A stretch of DNA of 64,000 nucleotides. Source: Gammaproteobacteria bacterium (GTDB lineage Bacteria; Pseudomonadota; Gammaproteobacteria; Burkholderiales; Rhodocyclaceae). The notes under the pieces are model-generated. The model was not told the DNA's origin, did not search any database, and saw nothing but the letters and a program-made list of their open reading frames with translations. Positions 27,002 to 38,800 of the stretch are shown here, piece by piece (the first letter of the stretch is position 1; the number at the start of each line of letters is the position of its first letter). Both the position numbers and the translations under genes were made by a program. The DNA is taken from the NCBI GenBank assembly GCA_029289235.1, contig JARFTZ010000032.1, positions 1 through 64,000 of the forward strand. Reading direction: 5' to 3'.

Positions 27002-29440
27002 TCACCCCTTTCCCGGCTTCTGCAGACGCAGCGAATTGAGGACCACCAGCAGCGAACTGCCGGACATACCGATGCCGGCCATCCAGGGCGTGACCCAGCC
27101 GACCATGGCCAACGGCAAGGCCACGAAGTTGTAGACGAACGACCAGACGAGGTTCTGGCGAATCACCCGCAGGGCTCGCCGCGCGAGCCGATAACCGCGG
27201 CTCAACTGCATCAGGTTCTCGGAGAGCAGGATCAGGTCGGCCTGCGTGCGGGCCAGTTGCGAACCGCTCCCCATGGCCACCGAAACCTGCGCCCGGGCCA
27301 GCACCGGCGCATCATTCACCCCGTCGCCAACCATCGCCACCACCGCGCCCTGCGCCTGCAGCGCTTCGACGTAGGCATGCTTTTCCAGCGGCGTCGCCCC
27401 GGCACGCACCGCATCGATACCCAGCGCCCCGGCCACCCGCGCCGCCACCGGCGCCGCATCCCCCGTCAGCAAGGCCACTTGGCGTCCCGCAGCCCGCAAC
27501 TCGGCGATCATCGCCGCGGCATCGGGGCGAATCGCATCGCCAAAGCGCAACAGCGCCAGCCAGCCTGCTTCGTCGGCCAGGGCGATCACCGTATCGCCGC
27601 AATCCAGCAGCGCCTGCGCCGCCGCAGGCAGAGGCTGACCGTGCAAGTCGCCGACCCATGCAGGGCGGCCGACACGCACTGTTCGCCCGTCGAAAACCGC
27701 CTGCATCCCGCAGCCCGGCGAATTGCTCGCCGCCTCGACATGAACGGCACTACCTACAGCTTCCCGCAGGGCAACACCGAAGGGATGCTCTGACGTCTGC
27801 TCGATCGCCGCGGCCAAATCGGTGCATGCCAGCCTGTTCAGTCGACCGAGCGGCAACACCTCCAGCAGCACGGGGCGCCCCAGCGTCAGCGTGCCGGTTT
27901 TGTCAAAGACGAAATGCGTCGCCCGCGCCAGGGTTTCGACGGCATGACTGCGCGTCACCAGCAGCCCGATGCGCGCCATCGCGCCGCTGGCGATGGTCAG
28001 CGCCACCGGCGTCGCCAGCGACAAGGCACACGGACAGGTCACCACCAGCACCGAGACGGTGATCCACAGCGTCTTGGCTGGATCAATGAACCACCACGCC
28101 ACCGCCACCGCCGCCGCAACCAGCAGCAAAGCCTGGATGAAGCGCGCCGCGATGCGGTCGGCCAGTTGCACGATGCGCGGCCGTTCCAGCGAAGCCCGTT
28201 CCATCAGCTGGATGATCGCCGCCAGCCGCGTCGTCTCGCCGACCTGCTCGACCCGCAAATAGAGCGGCCCCTCGACATTAACCGCCCCACCGATCACCGA
28301 CGCGCCCGGCACCTTGACCACGGGAACGCTCTCCCCGGTCAGCAATGCCTCGTTGGCGCTGCTCCGCCCCTCAACGACGACCCCGTCGGCCGGAATCGTC
28401 TCGCCCGGGCGCACCAGCACCACGTCGCCGGGGCGCAACTCGGCGGCCATCACCTGCACGACGCTCCGATCATCCGGATAGGCGGCGACACGCGCAGCGA
28501 ACGCCGGCATCAACCTGGCCAGCGCCTCGGTCACGCTCACCGCGCGCTGTCGCGCCGTCATTTCCAGATACCGCCCGCCGAGCAGGAAGAAAACAAACAT
28601 CGTCACCGAATCGAAATAGACCTCGCCGGACGCCGTCAATGTGGCCCAGACGCTGGCAATGAACGCCGCGCCGACGCCAAGCGCCACCGGCACGTCCATG
28701 CCCACCCGCCGCAGGCGCAGATCCCGCCAGGCGCCGCGAAAGAACGGCGCCGCCGAGTACGCCACCACCGGCAGGGTCAGCACGAAGCTTGCCCAGCGCA
28801 TCAGCGATTCGATGTCGGCGCTCATGTCGCCTTCGCCAGCCAGATAGACGGGCACGGCGTACATCATCACCTGCATCATCCCGAAGCCGGCGACGAAGAC
28901 GCGCCAGAGCGCGTTGCGCCGCTCCTTGCGCGCCAGCTCCTCGCTGCGCGCCACGTCGTACGGATGCGCCGAATAACCGATCGCCGCGATCGCCGCCAGC
29001 ACCGCCGAGAGCTTCGCCCGCGCCTCATCCCAGCGCACCCGCGCCCGCCGCGAAGCGAAATTGATCTCGATGCCGAGCACGCCGGGCTGCCGCGCGACAT
29101 GCTGCTCGATCAGCCAGATGCAGGCAGCACAGGTAATCCCGTCGATGATCAGTGCCGCCTCGCGCTCCGACTCGCCGAGCTCGCGCACGAAGGTTTTCTG
29201 GAAGTCCGCATGGTCGAAAAGCGCCAGCCCGGCGAGTTGCGCCGGCATCGCTTCGCGCGGCGACTCCGGCAGCGCGTCGCGATTGCGGTAGTAGTCGCCC
29301 AGTCCGTTGTCGATGATCGCCTTGGCTACCGCCTGGCAGCCGACGCAACACATGCGCCGCATCCGGCCGTCGATCTCGACGACCAGCTCAACACCTGCCG
29401 GCACCGGCAAACCGCAGTGATAACAGTGATCCTCACTCAT
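27002..29440 (-). CDS. ccoI: CcoI/FixI-type copper-translocating P1B-ATPase
   Basis: An 812-residue P-type ATPase that exports copper for cbb3 oxidase assembly. The N-terminus has a cysteine-rich segment (CYHCGLPVP, then CCVGCQAVAK) and a metal-binding domain with TCAACIWL. The membrane copper site is TCPCALSLATP. The phosphorylation site is FDKTGTLTLG, and the hinge is MVGDGVNDAPVLARA. The start at 29440 gives MSEDHCYHC; an open frame to 29644 would overlap the ribF promoter region and is not conserved-looking. The extra cysteine region before the metal-binding domain is characteristic of the FixI/CcoI branch rather than general CopA. Confidence 0.95.
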   Translation of the reverse strand: MSEDHCYHCGLPVPAGVELVVEIDGRMRRMCCVGCQAVAKAIIDNGLGDYYRNRDALPESPREAMPAQLAGLALFDHADFQKTFVRELGESEREAALIIDGITCAACIWLIEQHVARQPGVLGIEINFASRRARVRWDEARAKLSAVLAAIAAIGYSAHPYDVARSEELARKERRNALWRVFVAGFGMMQVMMYAVPVYLAGEGDMSADIESLMRWASFVLTLPVVAYSAAPFFRGAWRDLRLRRVGMDVPVALGVGAAFIASVWATLTASGEVYFDSVTMFVFFLLGGRYLEMTARQRAVSVTEALARLMPAFAARVAAYPDDRSVVQVMAAELRPGDVVLVRPGETIPADGVVVEGRSSANEALLTGESVPVVKVPGASVIGGAVNVEGPLYLRVEQVGETTRLAAIIQLMERASLERPRIVQLADRIAARFIQALLLVAAAVAVAWWFIDPAKTLWITVSVLVVTCPCALSLATPVALTIASGAMARIGLLVTRSHAVETLARATHFVFDKTGTLTLGRPVLLEVLPLGRLNRLACTDLAAAIEQTSEHPFGVALREAVGSAVHVEAASNSPGCGMQAVFDGRTVRVGRPAWVGDLHGQPLPAAAQALLDCGDTVIALADEAGWLALLRFGDAIRPDAAAMIAELRAAGRQVALLTGDAAPVAARVAGALGIDAVRAGATPLEKHAYVEALQAQGAVVAMVGDGVNDAPVLARAQVSVAMGSGSQLARTQADLILLSENLMQLSRGYRLARRALRVIRQNLVWSFVYNFVALPLAMVGWVTPWMAGIGMSGSSLLVVLNSLRLQKPGKG

Positions 29441-29654
29441 CAAAAACAGGAATCCCTTGCGGAGAAATTCTTCGAACGCGCCAACGAATCGGAGATGGAA
29501 CGGAGGCCGGAGAGTATATGCCAGTTCACCCGGGGAATTTTTCGATGAAAAGCTTGGCATCACCGGGGCATTCAAGCTCATCCATCCGGACCAAGGCCTT
29601 GAAACGCCGGTATAATTCCTCCCTTTTCGTCCCCTCGGCGACACCTCGCTCCTG

Positions 29655-30578
29655 ATGCTCGTTTTCCGCGGTTATTCTCGTCCGGCCCCGCAAGCCACGG
29701 CTCTGACCATCGGCAACTTCGATGGCGTCCACCTTGGCCACCGCGCCTTGCTGGCGAGGCTCAAAGCCGTCGCGCAACGCGAGCAACTACTCCCCGCAGC
29801 ATTGACCTTCGAGCCGCACCCGCGCGAATTCTTTGCCCCGGAATCGGCGCCGGCGCGGTTGTCTACCCTGCGCGAAAAACTCGAAATGCTTGCCGAGGAG
29901 GGCGTCGGACTGGCCTGCGTCTGCCACTTCAATACTGGCTTCGCGCATCTCGAGGCCGAGGAATTCATCGAGCGGCTACTGGTCGGCTGCCTGCGGGTAA
30001 AGCATCTCATCGTCGGCGATGATTTCCGCTTTGGTTCAAAACGGCGCGGCAACTTCTCAATGCTTCAGGAGGCCGGACGCCACCACGGTTTCACGCTCGA
30101 ATCCGTAACCAGCGTCATGATCGACGGCGTGCGTGTATCCAGTTCCGCCGTCCGCGCGGCACTTGCCGAGGGGCGCATGGAAGACGCCGCCCGCTTCCTC
30201 GGGCGGCCCTACGTGATCGACGGCCGCGTGGTGCAAGGCCGGCAACTCGGCCGGCTGCTGGGCGTCCCGACCGCTAACATCCGGATCAAGCACACCAACC
30301 CCCCGCTGGTCGGCGTCTATGTCGCCGAAGTACACGGCCTGGCGAACGGGCCGCACCGTGGCGTTGCCAATATCGGTTTCCGCCCGAGCATCGACCGCGG
30401 GACCAACCCGATACTGGAAATCCACCTCTTCGATTTTGACGGAGACATTTACGGCGCACACCTTTCCGTGCGCTTCCTGCACAAGCTGCGCGACGAGAAG
30501 AAATTTCCGGATATCGACGCGTTGAAGTCCCAGATTTCCCAAGACCTTGAATCCGCAAGGCAGTATTTCACGCACTGA
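29655..30578 (+). CDS. ribF: Bifunctional riboflavin kinase/FAD synthetase
   Basis: A 307-residue enzyme that makes FMN and FAD from riboflavin. The N-terminal FAD synthetase domain has TIGNFDGVHLGHRALL with the nucleotidyltransferase H-x-G-H-like motif. The C-terminal riboflavin kinase domain (from about residue 185) has GRVVQGRQLGRLLGVPTANI. It begins the ribF-ileS-lspA-ispH cluster, an order well known from many proteobacteria. Its start is 215 bases from the divergent ccoI start. Confidence 0.96.
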   Translation: MLVFRGYSRPAPQATALTIGNFDGVHLGHRALLARLKAVAQREQLLPAALTFEPHPREFFAPESAPARLSTLREKLEMLAEEGVGLACVCHFNTGFAHLEAEEFIERLLVGCLRVKHLIVGDDFRFGSKRRGNFSMLQEAGRHHGFTLESVTSVMIDGVRVSSSAVRAALAEGRMEDAARFLGRPYVIDGRVVQGRQLGRLLGVPTANIRIKHTNPPLVGVYVAEVHGLANGPHRGVANIGFRPSIDRGTNPILEIHLFDFDGDIYGAHLSVRFLHKLRDEKKFPDIDALKSQISQDLESARQYFTH

Positions 30579-30587
30579 GTGACCGCC

Positions 30588-33386
30588 ATGGCTGACTACA
30601 AACACACGCTGAACCTGACCGACACCCCCTTCCCGATGCGCGGCGATCTCGCCAAGCGCGAACCCCAATGGGTTGCCGACTGGCAGAAGAAAAAGCTCTA
30701 CGAAAAAATCCGCAAGGCCGCCAAGGGCCGCCCGCGCTTCGTCCTGCATGACGGCCCGCCCTACGCCAACGGCGACATTCACATCGGCCACGCGGTCAAC
30801 AAGATCCTCAAGGACATCATCGTCCGCTCGAAGACGCTCGCCGGCTTCGACGCGCCCTACGTGCCGGGCTGGGATTGCCACGGCCTGCCGATCGAGCACC
30901 AGATCGAGAAACTGCACGGCAAGCACATTCCGGGCGACAAGGTGCGCGAACTCTGCCGCACCTTCGCCAACGAGCAAGTCGAACGGCAGAAGAAGGACTT
31001 CATCCGCCTCGGCGTTCTCGGCGAATGGGACAACCCCTACCTGACGCTGGCCTACAAGACCGAAGCCGACGAGATCCGCGCGCTCGGCAAGATTCTGGAG
31101 AAAGGCTACCTGTACCAGGGCCTGAAGCCGGTCAACTGGTGCCTCGACTGCGGTTCGGCGCTCGCCGAGGCCGAGGTCGAATACGAGGACAAGACGTCCC
31201 ACGCCATCGACGTGCCGTTCGAGGTGCATCCGAACCACGCCGAGAAGCTCGCCAAGGCATTCGGCCTCACCCACCTGCGCGGCCCGGCCTTCGCCGTCAT
31301 CTGGACGACGACGCCCTGGACGCTGCCGGCCAACGAGGCGGTCAGCGCCCACCCGGAATTCACGTATGACCTGATCGAAACGCCGAAGGGCACGCTGATC
31401 CTAGTGCGCGAACTGGCAGAGGACTGCCTCAAGCGTTACGGCCTCGAAGGCACAGTGGTCGGCTCGACCAAGGGGAGCGACCTGGAACATGTCCTGCTCA
31501 AGCACCCCTTCTACGAACGCGACGTCGCCATCATCTGCGGCACGCACGTTACCGTCGAAGCCGGTACCGGCCTCGTGCACACTGCCCCGGCGCACGGTGC
31601 CGACGACTACCAGATCGGCAAGGCTTACGGCCTGCCGGTGAACAACCCGGTCGGCGACGACGGCCGTTTCCTTCCCAACACGCCGGCACTGTCCGTATCC
31701 CCGCTAGCCGGCAAGACCGTCTGGGAAGCCAACCCGCTGGTATTGCAGGAACTCGAAGCACGCGACCGCCTGCTCAAGACCGAAAAGATCACGCACAGCT
31801 ACCCGCACTGCTGGCGGCACAAGACGCCGATCATCTTCCGCGCCACGACGCAATGGTTCATCGGCATGGACCACAAGGACAAGGAAGACGCGGCGACGCT
31901 GCGCTGGATCGCCGAGCGCGCCGTCGACGAGACGCAGTTCTTCCCGGCCTGGGGCCGCGCCCGTCTCGAGGCGATGATGAAGACCCGACCGGACTGGTGC
32001 GTCTCGCGCCAGCGTAACTGGGGCGTGCCGATCCCCTTCTTCCTGCACAAGGAAACCGGCGCGCTGCACCCGCGCACGGCGGAACTCATCGAGGAAGTCG
32101 CGCTGCGTGTCGAAAAGGCCGGCATCGAAGCCTGGTTCTCGCTCGACGCCAAGGAACTTCTCGGTGACGAAGCCGACCAGTACCGCAAGATGAAGGACAC
32201 GCTCGACGTCTGGTTCGACTCCGGCGTCACCCACCTTTCGGTGATGCGCGGTTCGCACAAGGAACAATGCGCCTTCCCGGCCGACCTTTACCTCGAAGGC
32301 TCTGATCAACATCGCGGCTGGTTCCAGAGCTCGCTGCTGACCGGCTGCGCCATCGACGGGCGCGCCCCGTACAAGTCGCTGCTGACGCACGGCTTCGTCG
32401 TCGACGGCAAGGGCCGCAAGATGTCGAAATCGATGGGCAACGTCATCGCCCCGCAGAAGGTCTCCGACACCCTCGGCGCCGACATTCTGCGCCTGTGGGC
32501 AGCGGCCACCGACTACTCCGGTGAACTGTCGATCTCGGACGAAATCCTCAAGCGCGTTGTCGAGGCCTACCGCCGCATCCGCAACACGCTACGCTTCCTG
32601 CTGGCCAACACTTCGGACTTCGACGCGACGAAGGACATGCTGCCGTTCGACCAGTGGCTGGAGATCGACCGCTACGCGCTGGCCATGACGCGCCAGCTGC
32701 AGGTGCAGTGCGAGGAAGACTACGGCAAGTACGAATTCCACCGCGTCGTCCAGGCGTTGCAGACCTTCTGCTCGGAAGACCTCGGCGGCTTCTACCTCGA
32801 CATCCTCAAGGATCGTCTCTACACCACGGCGGCGACGTCGAAGGCCCGCCGCTCGGCGCAAAGCGCGCTGTGGCACATCACGCAGACTTTCGTGAAACTG
32901 ATGGCGCCGATCCTCTCCTTCACCGCCGAGGAGGTCTGGCAAGCGATTAATAACGACGCCGACGACTCGATCATGCTGCACACCTGGCAGCCGCTGCCGG
33001 TGCTCGCTGACGAAGTGGTGCTGCTCGACAAGTGGAGCAAGATCCGCACGTACCGCGCCGACGTCACCCGCGCCTTGGAAGAATTGCGCATCGAAGGCAA
33101 GATCGGCTCGTCGCTGCAGGCCGAAGTCACCCTGCACGCCGACGGCGAGAAGTTCGACCTCCTGAACTCGCTGGCCGACGACCTGCGCTTTGTCTTCATC
33201 TGTTCGAAGACGACGCTTGTCCGCAGCACTGAGGAAAAGGTCGAGTGCGCCCCGCTGTCGTATGCCAAGTGCGAGCGCTGCTGGCACGTGCGCGAGGACG
33301 TCGGCGCCGACTCGGCGCATCCGGAGATTTGCGGCCGCTGCGTCAGCAACCTGCACGGCGAGGGCGAACCACGTGCCTGCGCGTAA
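30588..33386 (+). CDS. ileS: Isoleucyl-tRNA synthetase
   Basis: A 932-residue class-I aminoacyl-tRNA synthetase. The signature HIGH motif is in [20 protein letters not shown] and the KMSKS loop in [12 protein letters not shown]. The CP1 editing domain contains [15 protein letters not shown]. The C-terminal zinc site has CERCWHV and [13 protein letters not shown] at 30588 is chosen over the GTG at 30579 that directly follows the ribF stop. The 3' end overlaps lspA by 14 bases. Confidence 0.97.
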   Translation: MADYKHTLNLTDTPFPMRGDLAKREPQWVADWQKKKLYEKIRKAAKGRPRFVLHDGPPYANGDIHIGHAVNKILKDIIVRSKTLAGFDAPYVPGWDCHGLPIEHQIEKLHGKHIPGDKVRELCRTFANEQVERQKKDFIRLGVLGEWDNPYLTLAYKTEADEIRALGKILEKGYLYQGLKPVNWCLDCGSALAEAEVEYEDKTSHAIDVPFEVHPNHAEKLAKAFGLTHLRGPAFAVIWTTTPWTLPANEAVSAHPEFTYDLIETPKGTLILVRELAEDCLKRYGLEGTVVGSTKGSDLEHVLLKHPFYERDVAIICGTHVTVEAGTGLVHTAPAHGADDYQIGKAYGLPVNNPVGDDGRFLPNTPALSVSPLAGKTVWEANPLVLQELEARDRLLKTEKITHSYPHCWRHKTPIIFRATTQWFIGMDHKDKEDAATLRWIAERAVDETQFFPAWGRARLEAMMKTRPDWCVSRQRNWGVPIPFFLHKETGALHPRTAELIEEVALRVEKAGIEAWFSLDAKELLGDEADQYRKMKDTLDVWFDSGVTHLSVMRGSHKEQCAFPADLYLEGSDQHRGWFQSSLLTGCAIDGRAPYKSLLTHGFVVDGKGRKMSKSMGNVIAPQKVSDTLGADILRLWAAATDYSGELSISDEILKRVVEAYRRIRNTLRFLLANTSDFDATKDMLPFDQWLEIDRYALAMTRQLQVQCEEDYGKYEFHRVVQALQTFCSEDLGGFYLDILKDRLYTTAATSKARRSAQSALWHITQTFVKLMAPILSFTAEEVWQAINNDADDSIMLHTWQPLPVLADEVVLLDKWSKIRTYRADVTRALEELRIEGKIGSSLQAEVTLHADGEKFDLLNSLADDLRFVFICSKTTLVRSTEEKVECAPLSYAKCERCWHVREDVGADSAHPEICGRCVSNLHGEGEPRACA

Positions 33387-33852
33387 CATCAAGCCGTGGC
33401 TGTGGCTGGCCGGGATCATCATCCTGCTCGACCAGCTCAGCAAGTGGATCGTCCTCGGCAATCTGCGCCCGGGCGATTCGCGTTACGTCGCGCCGTTCTG
33501 GAACTGGGTGCTGACCTTCAACCCCGGCGCGGCATTCAGCTTCCTCTCCGATGCAGGCGGCTGGCAGCGCTGGTTCTTTACCGTGCTGGCGCTTGGCGTC
33601 TCGGGCTGGATCGTCTCCCTGCTACGCAAGCACAGCGGCGAATTCCGCCTCTCGCTCGCGCTCACCCTGGTTCTCGGAGGCGCGCTCGGCAACGTCATCG
33701 ACCGCATCCGCTTCGGCGCCGTCGTCGACTTCATCCAGTGGCACGCCGCCGGCTACTACTGGCCGGCGTTCAATCTCGCCGACTCGGCGATCACCCTCGG
33801 CGCCGTATTGTTGCTTTGGGATCAATTCTTCGGGAAACCCGCCCGCGACTAG
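33373..33852 (+). CDS. lspA: Lipoprotein signal peptidase (signal peptidase II)
   Basis: A 159-residue inner-membrane aspartic protease with four helices that cleaves signal peptides of prolipoproteins. The catalytic aspartates are in [16 protein letters not shown] and in [10 protein letters not shown]. The early [10 protein letters not shown] motif is also conserved. The start is a GTG at 33373 inside the end of ileS, the usual coupled arrangement. A longer frame reaching back to 33190 is just the overlapping ileS region. Confidence 0.96.
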   Translation: MPARNIKPWLWLAGIIILLDQLSKWIVLGNLRPGDSRYVAPFWNWVLTFNPGAAFSFLSDAGGWQRWFFTVLALGVSGWIVSLLRKHSGEFRLSLALTLVLGGALGNVIDRIRFGAVVDFIQWHAAGYYWPAFNLADSAITLGAVLLLWDQFFGKPARD

Positions 33853-33892
33853 ACGGTCGAAGTGTTTCCAAAACATTCAGGTCAGTCCATTC

Positions 33893-34816
33893 ATGGAAAT
33901 CATTCTCGCCAACCCGCGCGGCTTCTGCGCCGGCGTCGAACGCGCCATCGCCATCGTCGAACGCGCCATCGAAAAATTCGGCGCACCGATCTACGTCCGG
34001 CACGAAGTCGTGCATAACAAGTTCGTCTGCGACAGCCTGCGCGAAGAAGGCGCGATTTTTGTCGACGAGCTGGATGAGGTTCCGGCGGGCGCCACCGTCA
34101 TCTTCAGCGCGCACGGCGTCTCGAGATCGGTCCGTGAAGAAGCCGAACAACGCGGCCTGCGTATCTTCGACGCCACCTGCCCGCTGGTCACCAAGGTGCA
34201 CAACCAGGTTGCCCGGATGCGCAAGGAAGGGCGCGAGATCATCATGATCGGGCACAAGGGCCACCCGGAAGTTGAAGGAACGATGGGGCAAAGCACGAGC
34301 GGCATGTATCTGGTCGAAACCGTCGATGACGTGCGCAACCTGCAGATCGCGGAAGACACCTCGCTAGCCTACGTCACCCAAACCACCCTGTCCGTCGACG
34401 ACGCCGCCCAGGTAGTCGCCGCGCTGAAAGAGCGCTTCCCGGCGATCGTCGGCCCGAAGGGCGACGACATCTGCTACGCGACGCAGAACCGGCAGGACGC
34501 GGTTAAGTCACTGGCCGAGCGTTGCGAGACGATCATCGTCGTAGGCAGCCCGAACAGCTCCAACTCGAACCGGCTCCGCGAAGTCGCCCTGGCGCGTGGG
34601 AAAACGGCTGTCCTGATCGAAGCGCCTGACGACCTCGACAACGAATTGATATCCCGCGCCACATCAATCGGCATTACGGCCGGCGCCTCGGCACCAGAGG
34701 TTCTGGTGGAAAGAATTGTCGACCGGATCACCCGTCTCTCCCCCGGCGTCACTTCGACGGATCACTCCGGCGTCGCGGAAAACATAACGTTCAGCCTGCC
34801 GAAGGAACTCATCTGA
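33893..34816 (+). CDS. ispH: 4-hydroxy-3-methylbut-2-enyl diphosphate reductase
   Basis: A 307-residue iron-sulfur enzyme for the last step of the MEP isoprenoid pathway, yielding IPP and DMAPP. The cluster cysteines are in [23 protein letters not shown] and [10 protein letters not shown]. The catalytic glutamate is in [11 protein letters not shown], and the [10 protein letters not shown] segment binds the diphosphate. The start at 33893 gives [15 protein letters not shown]. The next steps of the pathway (dxs and ispA) are encoded elsewhere in this window at 55-58 kb. Confidence 0.97.
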   Translation: MEIILANPRGFCAGVERAIAIVERAIEKFGAPIYVRHEVVHNKFVCDSLREEGAIFVDELDEVPAGATVIFSAHGVSRSVREEAEQRGLRIFDATCPLVTKVHNQVARMRKEGREIIMIGHKGHPEVEGTMGQSTSGMYLVETVDDVRNLQIAEDTSLAYVTQTTLSVDDAAQVVAALKERFPAIVGPKGDDICYATQNRQDAVKSLAERCETIIVVGSPNSSNSNRLREVALARGKTAVLIEAPDDLDNELISRATSIGITAGASAPEVLVERIVDRITRLSPGVTSTDHSGVAENITFSLPKELI

Positions 34817-34855
34817 GTCCCGCGGACAGGAAAATCGCGGCGTGCAGAGGCGTTC

Positions 34856-35440
34856 ATGGTCCCTCAATACCGCCTTGTAGCTTCCATTCTTGTTTCTACA
34901 CTGCTACACGCCGTCGCATACTTTCTCGGCACAACGTCTATCGATATGCCGCGACAGCAAGCGCCAATCACAAATGGCGATAAAATTCGGGCTGTCTTCG
35001 CTCGCCCGGATCGATCACTTCCGACGAAAATCACAGCAAGAAAGCAATCTCCCATTCTCAATACTGGAGAAAGCATCGATTCCGCGAGAGGCGACGCCTG
35101 GAGGAGTACCATCGCAACAACGCCGCCCGAAACATCTCGCCTACATTTGCCACAGACCAGCGAGGCCTTTCTTCCACAGGAATATCTCACCCGCCAGCCA
35201 CGCCCTCAGAGCGAACTCTCTCTAGAAGACATCACCCAGCCAGAACAACCGGGGACGTTTCAAATGCATCTCTGGATCAACCGCCGTGGGGAAACCGTTT
35301 ACATTGAAACCGGTGAAACGACCGCACCCAAGCGATTCGTCGAGCAAATCGCCGCACGCTTCGAAACCACCCGCTTCGCACCAGGAGAGCGTCACGGCGT
35401 CGCTGTTGCCAGCATAATCCGGATCGAAATCAGTTACTGA
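34856..35440 (+). CDS. Orphan protein with an N-terminal membrane anchor and TonB-like C-terminus
   Basis: A 194-residue protein not assignable to a named gene. Residues about 7-26 form one hydrophobic helix; the middle (30-125) is polar, proline-rich and of low conservation. The last 60 residues (from GTFQMHLWINRRGETVY to IRIEISY) follow the beta-alpha-beta pattern of TonB C-terminal domains, including RFAPGERHGVAVAS, comparable to the R-F-x-P-x3-G-x2-V of TonB proteins. No ExbB/ExbD genes are near. Base composition is AT-richer than the isoprenoid and synthetase genes before it and similar to the pilus genes after it. It is convergent with pilE, 17 bases apart. Confidence 0.7.
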   Translation: MVPQYRLVASILVSTLLHAVAYFLGTTSIDMPRQQAPITNGDKIRAVFARPDRSLPTKITARKQSPILNTGESIDSARGDAWRSTIATTPPETSRLHLPQTSEAFLPQEYLTRQPRPQSELSLEDITQPEQPGTFQMHLWINRRGETVYIETGETTAPKRFVEQIAARFETTRFAPGERHGVAVASIIRIEISY

Positions 35441-35457
35441 ATCCACCGCCGCCAAAC

Positions 35458-35868
35458 TTAACGGTTCCAGCACTCCGTGCTGCTTAGGGTCGCATCCGCC
35501 ACCGACTTCTGGTTGCTCTGATTGACTCTCAACTTCCCGCACCTGTCGCCGGCTTGTCCATTTTTGGGAACCGCCTGAATCTGGAATGCTGTGGACGTAG
35601 CATCCACAACAAAGCTGATGTTGTAGAACTTGGTCGAGCCTTCCTTTGGCGCCTCCGTCACCGGCAACGCCGCACCAACGTAGGTACCGTTCTGCGTGTA
35701 GAAACGCTCCAGGAATTGGGCATTCTCCAGCAGCACCGTTTTCGCATCAGCCCGACGGGCCCGGGCCACATATTCCTGATAACTCGGATACGCCACCGTC
35801 GCGAGAATTGCGACGATGCCGATTACCACCATCAGTTCGATCAGGGAAAAACCGTCTTCCTGCCTCAT
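35458..35868 (-). CDS. pilE: Type IV minor pilin PilE-like
   Basis: A 136-residue prepilin. A six-residue leader MRQEDG is followed by FSLIELMVVIGIVAILATVAYPSYQ, with cleavage after G6 and the conserved glutamate at position 5 of the mature protein. The two late cysteines (DRCGKL and SSTECW) can form the D-region disulfide loop. It is the last gene of the fimT-pilVWXY1E run and matches the position of PilE, a minor pilin, in the Pseudomonas cluster. A role as major pilin cannot be excluded from sequence alone. Confidence 0.9.
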   Translation of the reverse strand: MRQEDGFSLIELMVVIGIVAILATVAYPSYQEYVARARRADAKTVLLENAQFLERFYTQNGTYVGAALPVTEAPKEGSTKFYNISFVVDATSTAFQIQAVPKNGQAGDRCGKLRVNQSNQKSVADATLSSTECWNR

Positions 35869-35886
35869 ACTCAGAATCCTTTCCGG

Positions 35887-38800
35887 TTACTGTAGCTGCC
35901 GCCATGCTGTACGCGGCCGTGTCGTCGTTCCCTTTTCAACGACGACCTCGACACCACCTGTCGTTCCACTGGCAATCTTGTATTCCTTCTCTCCACCGGA
36001 AATGATCGCAGGGCTCTTGATAATGCCTTCTGACGACTTGATCGCGTTTGCCGGCACCGTTACTTGCTGACCATCAATCGTGACAGTCACGTAGTCCGCA
36101 TTGTTGATGATTCCATCGCCGTTGACGTCGTAAACAGAATAGGAAGGCCGATTACCGGTTTCCGCATCGAACTCCCAGATCCAACTGGTGCCACCGAAAT
36201 CGCACGGCGACGCACTGGGAACCATCGAGGTAAATATCACTCGCTTGTTGCGCAGAATCGGATATGTCACAACCCGCTCGCCAGAACCCGATGTGAGATT
36301 CATATACCAGCCCCGCTTTGCGCCACTACCAGACCAGGTAATTGCCCCCAGATCATCGGTGATTTTGTATTCCTCACCGGACTCCGTTGTACCCACCAGG
36401 ATGGAGTGCTTCTGCAGAACGTTATTCTTTTCAGCGGCAGTATCGACAGATGCAGCCGTAATAGCATCATTACTTCCGCCGCTGCCCGTCTTGTCCCATA
36501 TCGCATAAAGCGTCTGCTGTGACGTCGTCGAATCATCATCCTTCTCGAAATATTTCCCGGTTCCGAAATAGACGAGATACCCGCCATTAGGATGGACTCC
36601 GACATCAAGCCCTCCGGTAATCGGCTGTCGATTGCCGGTGTCATCAAAAGCGGTAAATAGCGGAGCGGGATTTCCGCCGGACTGATTATCGACCGCCCAA
36701 CTATTGGTATTCGTGCTCGAAACGTCGAACTTCCAGAGATTTCCTCGCAGATCACCCGCAAAAATCGCAGACAACGCCCCCGTACCCGTGTCAAATATCG
36801 CCGCAGGCGCCGACAAACCATTCGGGCTGGCGGTCGAGCCCTGATTGACGTCGATTTTCTTGATCAGCGTCCCGTCACTTAACTTGACTATGTACAAAAC
36901 CGCTTTTCCAGTCGCCGCGCCATAACCGTTTCCGAATACTGCAGCCCAATCGCCATTGGCCATCCGGGCGATGACAGGCTGGCCGAAGGTGTAGCCTAGA
37001 TCAGCATCTCCATCCTGCCCGGTACCGGAAATGTAGTCCTTGTCCGTGAACTCCCACATGACGGTTTCTGCCGCAGTGAGTGCCGCGTAATTGGTTTGCG
37101 TATTCGCCACGGACGAACTTGAGATAGTTGATCCTGTTCCAGCAAAGCTCTTCGTCAAATCGAGCGCAAATATGCCCTTACCCCCGGCCGCGGCGGCCCC
37201 GACGACGACGGTTCGCCACGCAGCACCGGTTCCCTTGTCAATGTATGCATCCCCGACGACAAGGTTTCCATCAAGCAAATACCGGTGCGACATCCCATAG
37301 CTCAGCAAATTGCGCAACGGGCTGCTATCGGCACCGCTGGCACAGCCAGTCGTGCCTGTTTCATCTTGGCAAATGAGCCAGCCTGGAATATAGGTAAAAA
37401 TTTCGTTGCCGTTCTGTGCATCGATCGCATGCATCATCCCGTCGTTGGAATTGACTACTATCAACGGATTCTTGACAGCACCTGAGGTTGTCACCAATTT
37501 GGTATCGAAGAACGATCCATACGTAGCGGAACCGGTGAAAGCAGCCATGTCGCCATAGTAGAAATTCTGGTTGCCGAGGAAAACAGGATCGGAATTGATG
37601 ATATCCCCCATCAAGGACGTCGGTCTCGGCCGATAAATTCCCGAATCGAAAACACCATCGTTATTGCTGTCCTTTAGTTCCTGCGACTGATCGCCACGCA
37701 GATAATCCAGCGCCGACGATGAAGACTCCGCCGCATTTGCGGTATCCAGAGCGTCCTTCTGTTTACTGGAGAGATTGCTCCATTCGAAATCCACACCTTT
37801 CGGACTAGCCGAACGATTCAGGGTATAGACACGCCGGTCCGATGCCGACGGGATTTTCGCGGGAAGCCCGGCATCCCAAGCCAAGGTTCCGAGACTCACG
37901 TTTTGATTCGCATCCTGCTCGAGAGGGTAGGCCAACACCTGCCCGCTCCAGTCAGAAGCCTTGAACCGCGCCTGATAGACGAAGGTGCCTGTATCCAGCC
38001 GCGTCGAGTTTGTTGCAATTGCCGACGATGACGACGCGTCGCCAAGCGACTCCTTCAACGCCGAACCGAGTGCCAGATCCAGGCCCGCCGGATTGCGAAC
38101 TTCGAAAAAGTTGTCGGGGACCCCGTCAGACCCCGGTGTGCGCGATGCGTCGTTGATCTTGATATCCCAGTTCGGCCAGGCCGCATATTTCGCCGTGTAA
38201 TACAGCGGGTTTTTCAATAGCGCAGCACTACCGGTCGTCGATGGCGTATAGGCGACCCACGTTGGATCTGTCCAAGACGCGACGGGCTTTGTAAATTCAC
38301 TGCTGGACGAGTATGTCGAATGGTTCGCATTCCCCGGCCGCAACACGTTCAGAACAGATCCATCGGCCGACGTACCCGAAATAACGTAACCGTATTTCAG
38401 AGCATGTCCTGCTGCAGCGGTCATCGAAGCAACCTTGATATACAGGGTGCTGGAATCGGGGTTCGCCGGCATACCATTTTGTCCCGCATAGGGCGCACAG
38501 GAACTGCCTACGCAATAACGCAAGTGCACCACCCCATCCATGTCATAGTCGTTACCCCACGTGGAATCCTCCCACATGATTTTGAAACTACCCGACGTCG
38601 ACGTCGTCTGCGGCTCGACCTCCAGATCGACCATGCTGCACGCTCGCCACCCCGAACTACTCAGACCGGCACTTCCGTTCGAGTTCGCCTGGCAGAACGG
38701 CATGAACTTGATCTCATACGATCCCACCTTGGCCGTGAAATCCGGCAAGTTCTCGGCAAGAGCAATAGCAAACGTACTTAGTGGCTGCCGCGCCGCGTAA

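Noticed and set aside
27914..29548. A 544-codon plus-strand frame opposite ccoI
   Set aside because: Antisense to the P-type ATPase; composition typical of a shadow frame, no recognisable domain.
29441..29654. FMN riboswitch before ribF
   Set aside because: The ccoI-ribF gap does not show the conserved RFN-element blocks.
30579..30587. GTG start of ileS directly after the ribF stop
   Set aside because: It is possible, but the ATG at 30588 gives the usual N-terminus; the GTG adds only three residues.
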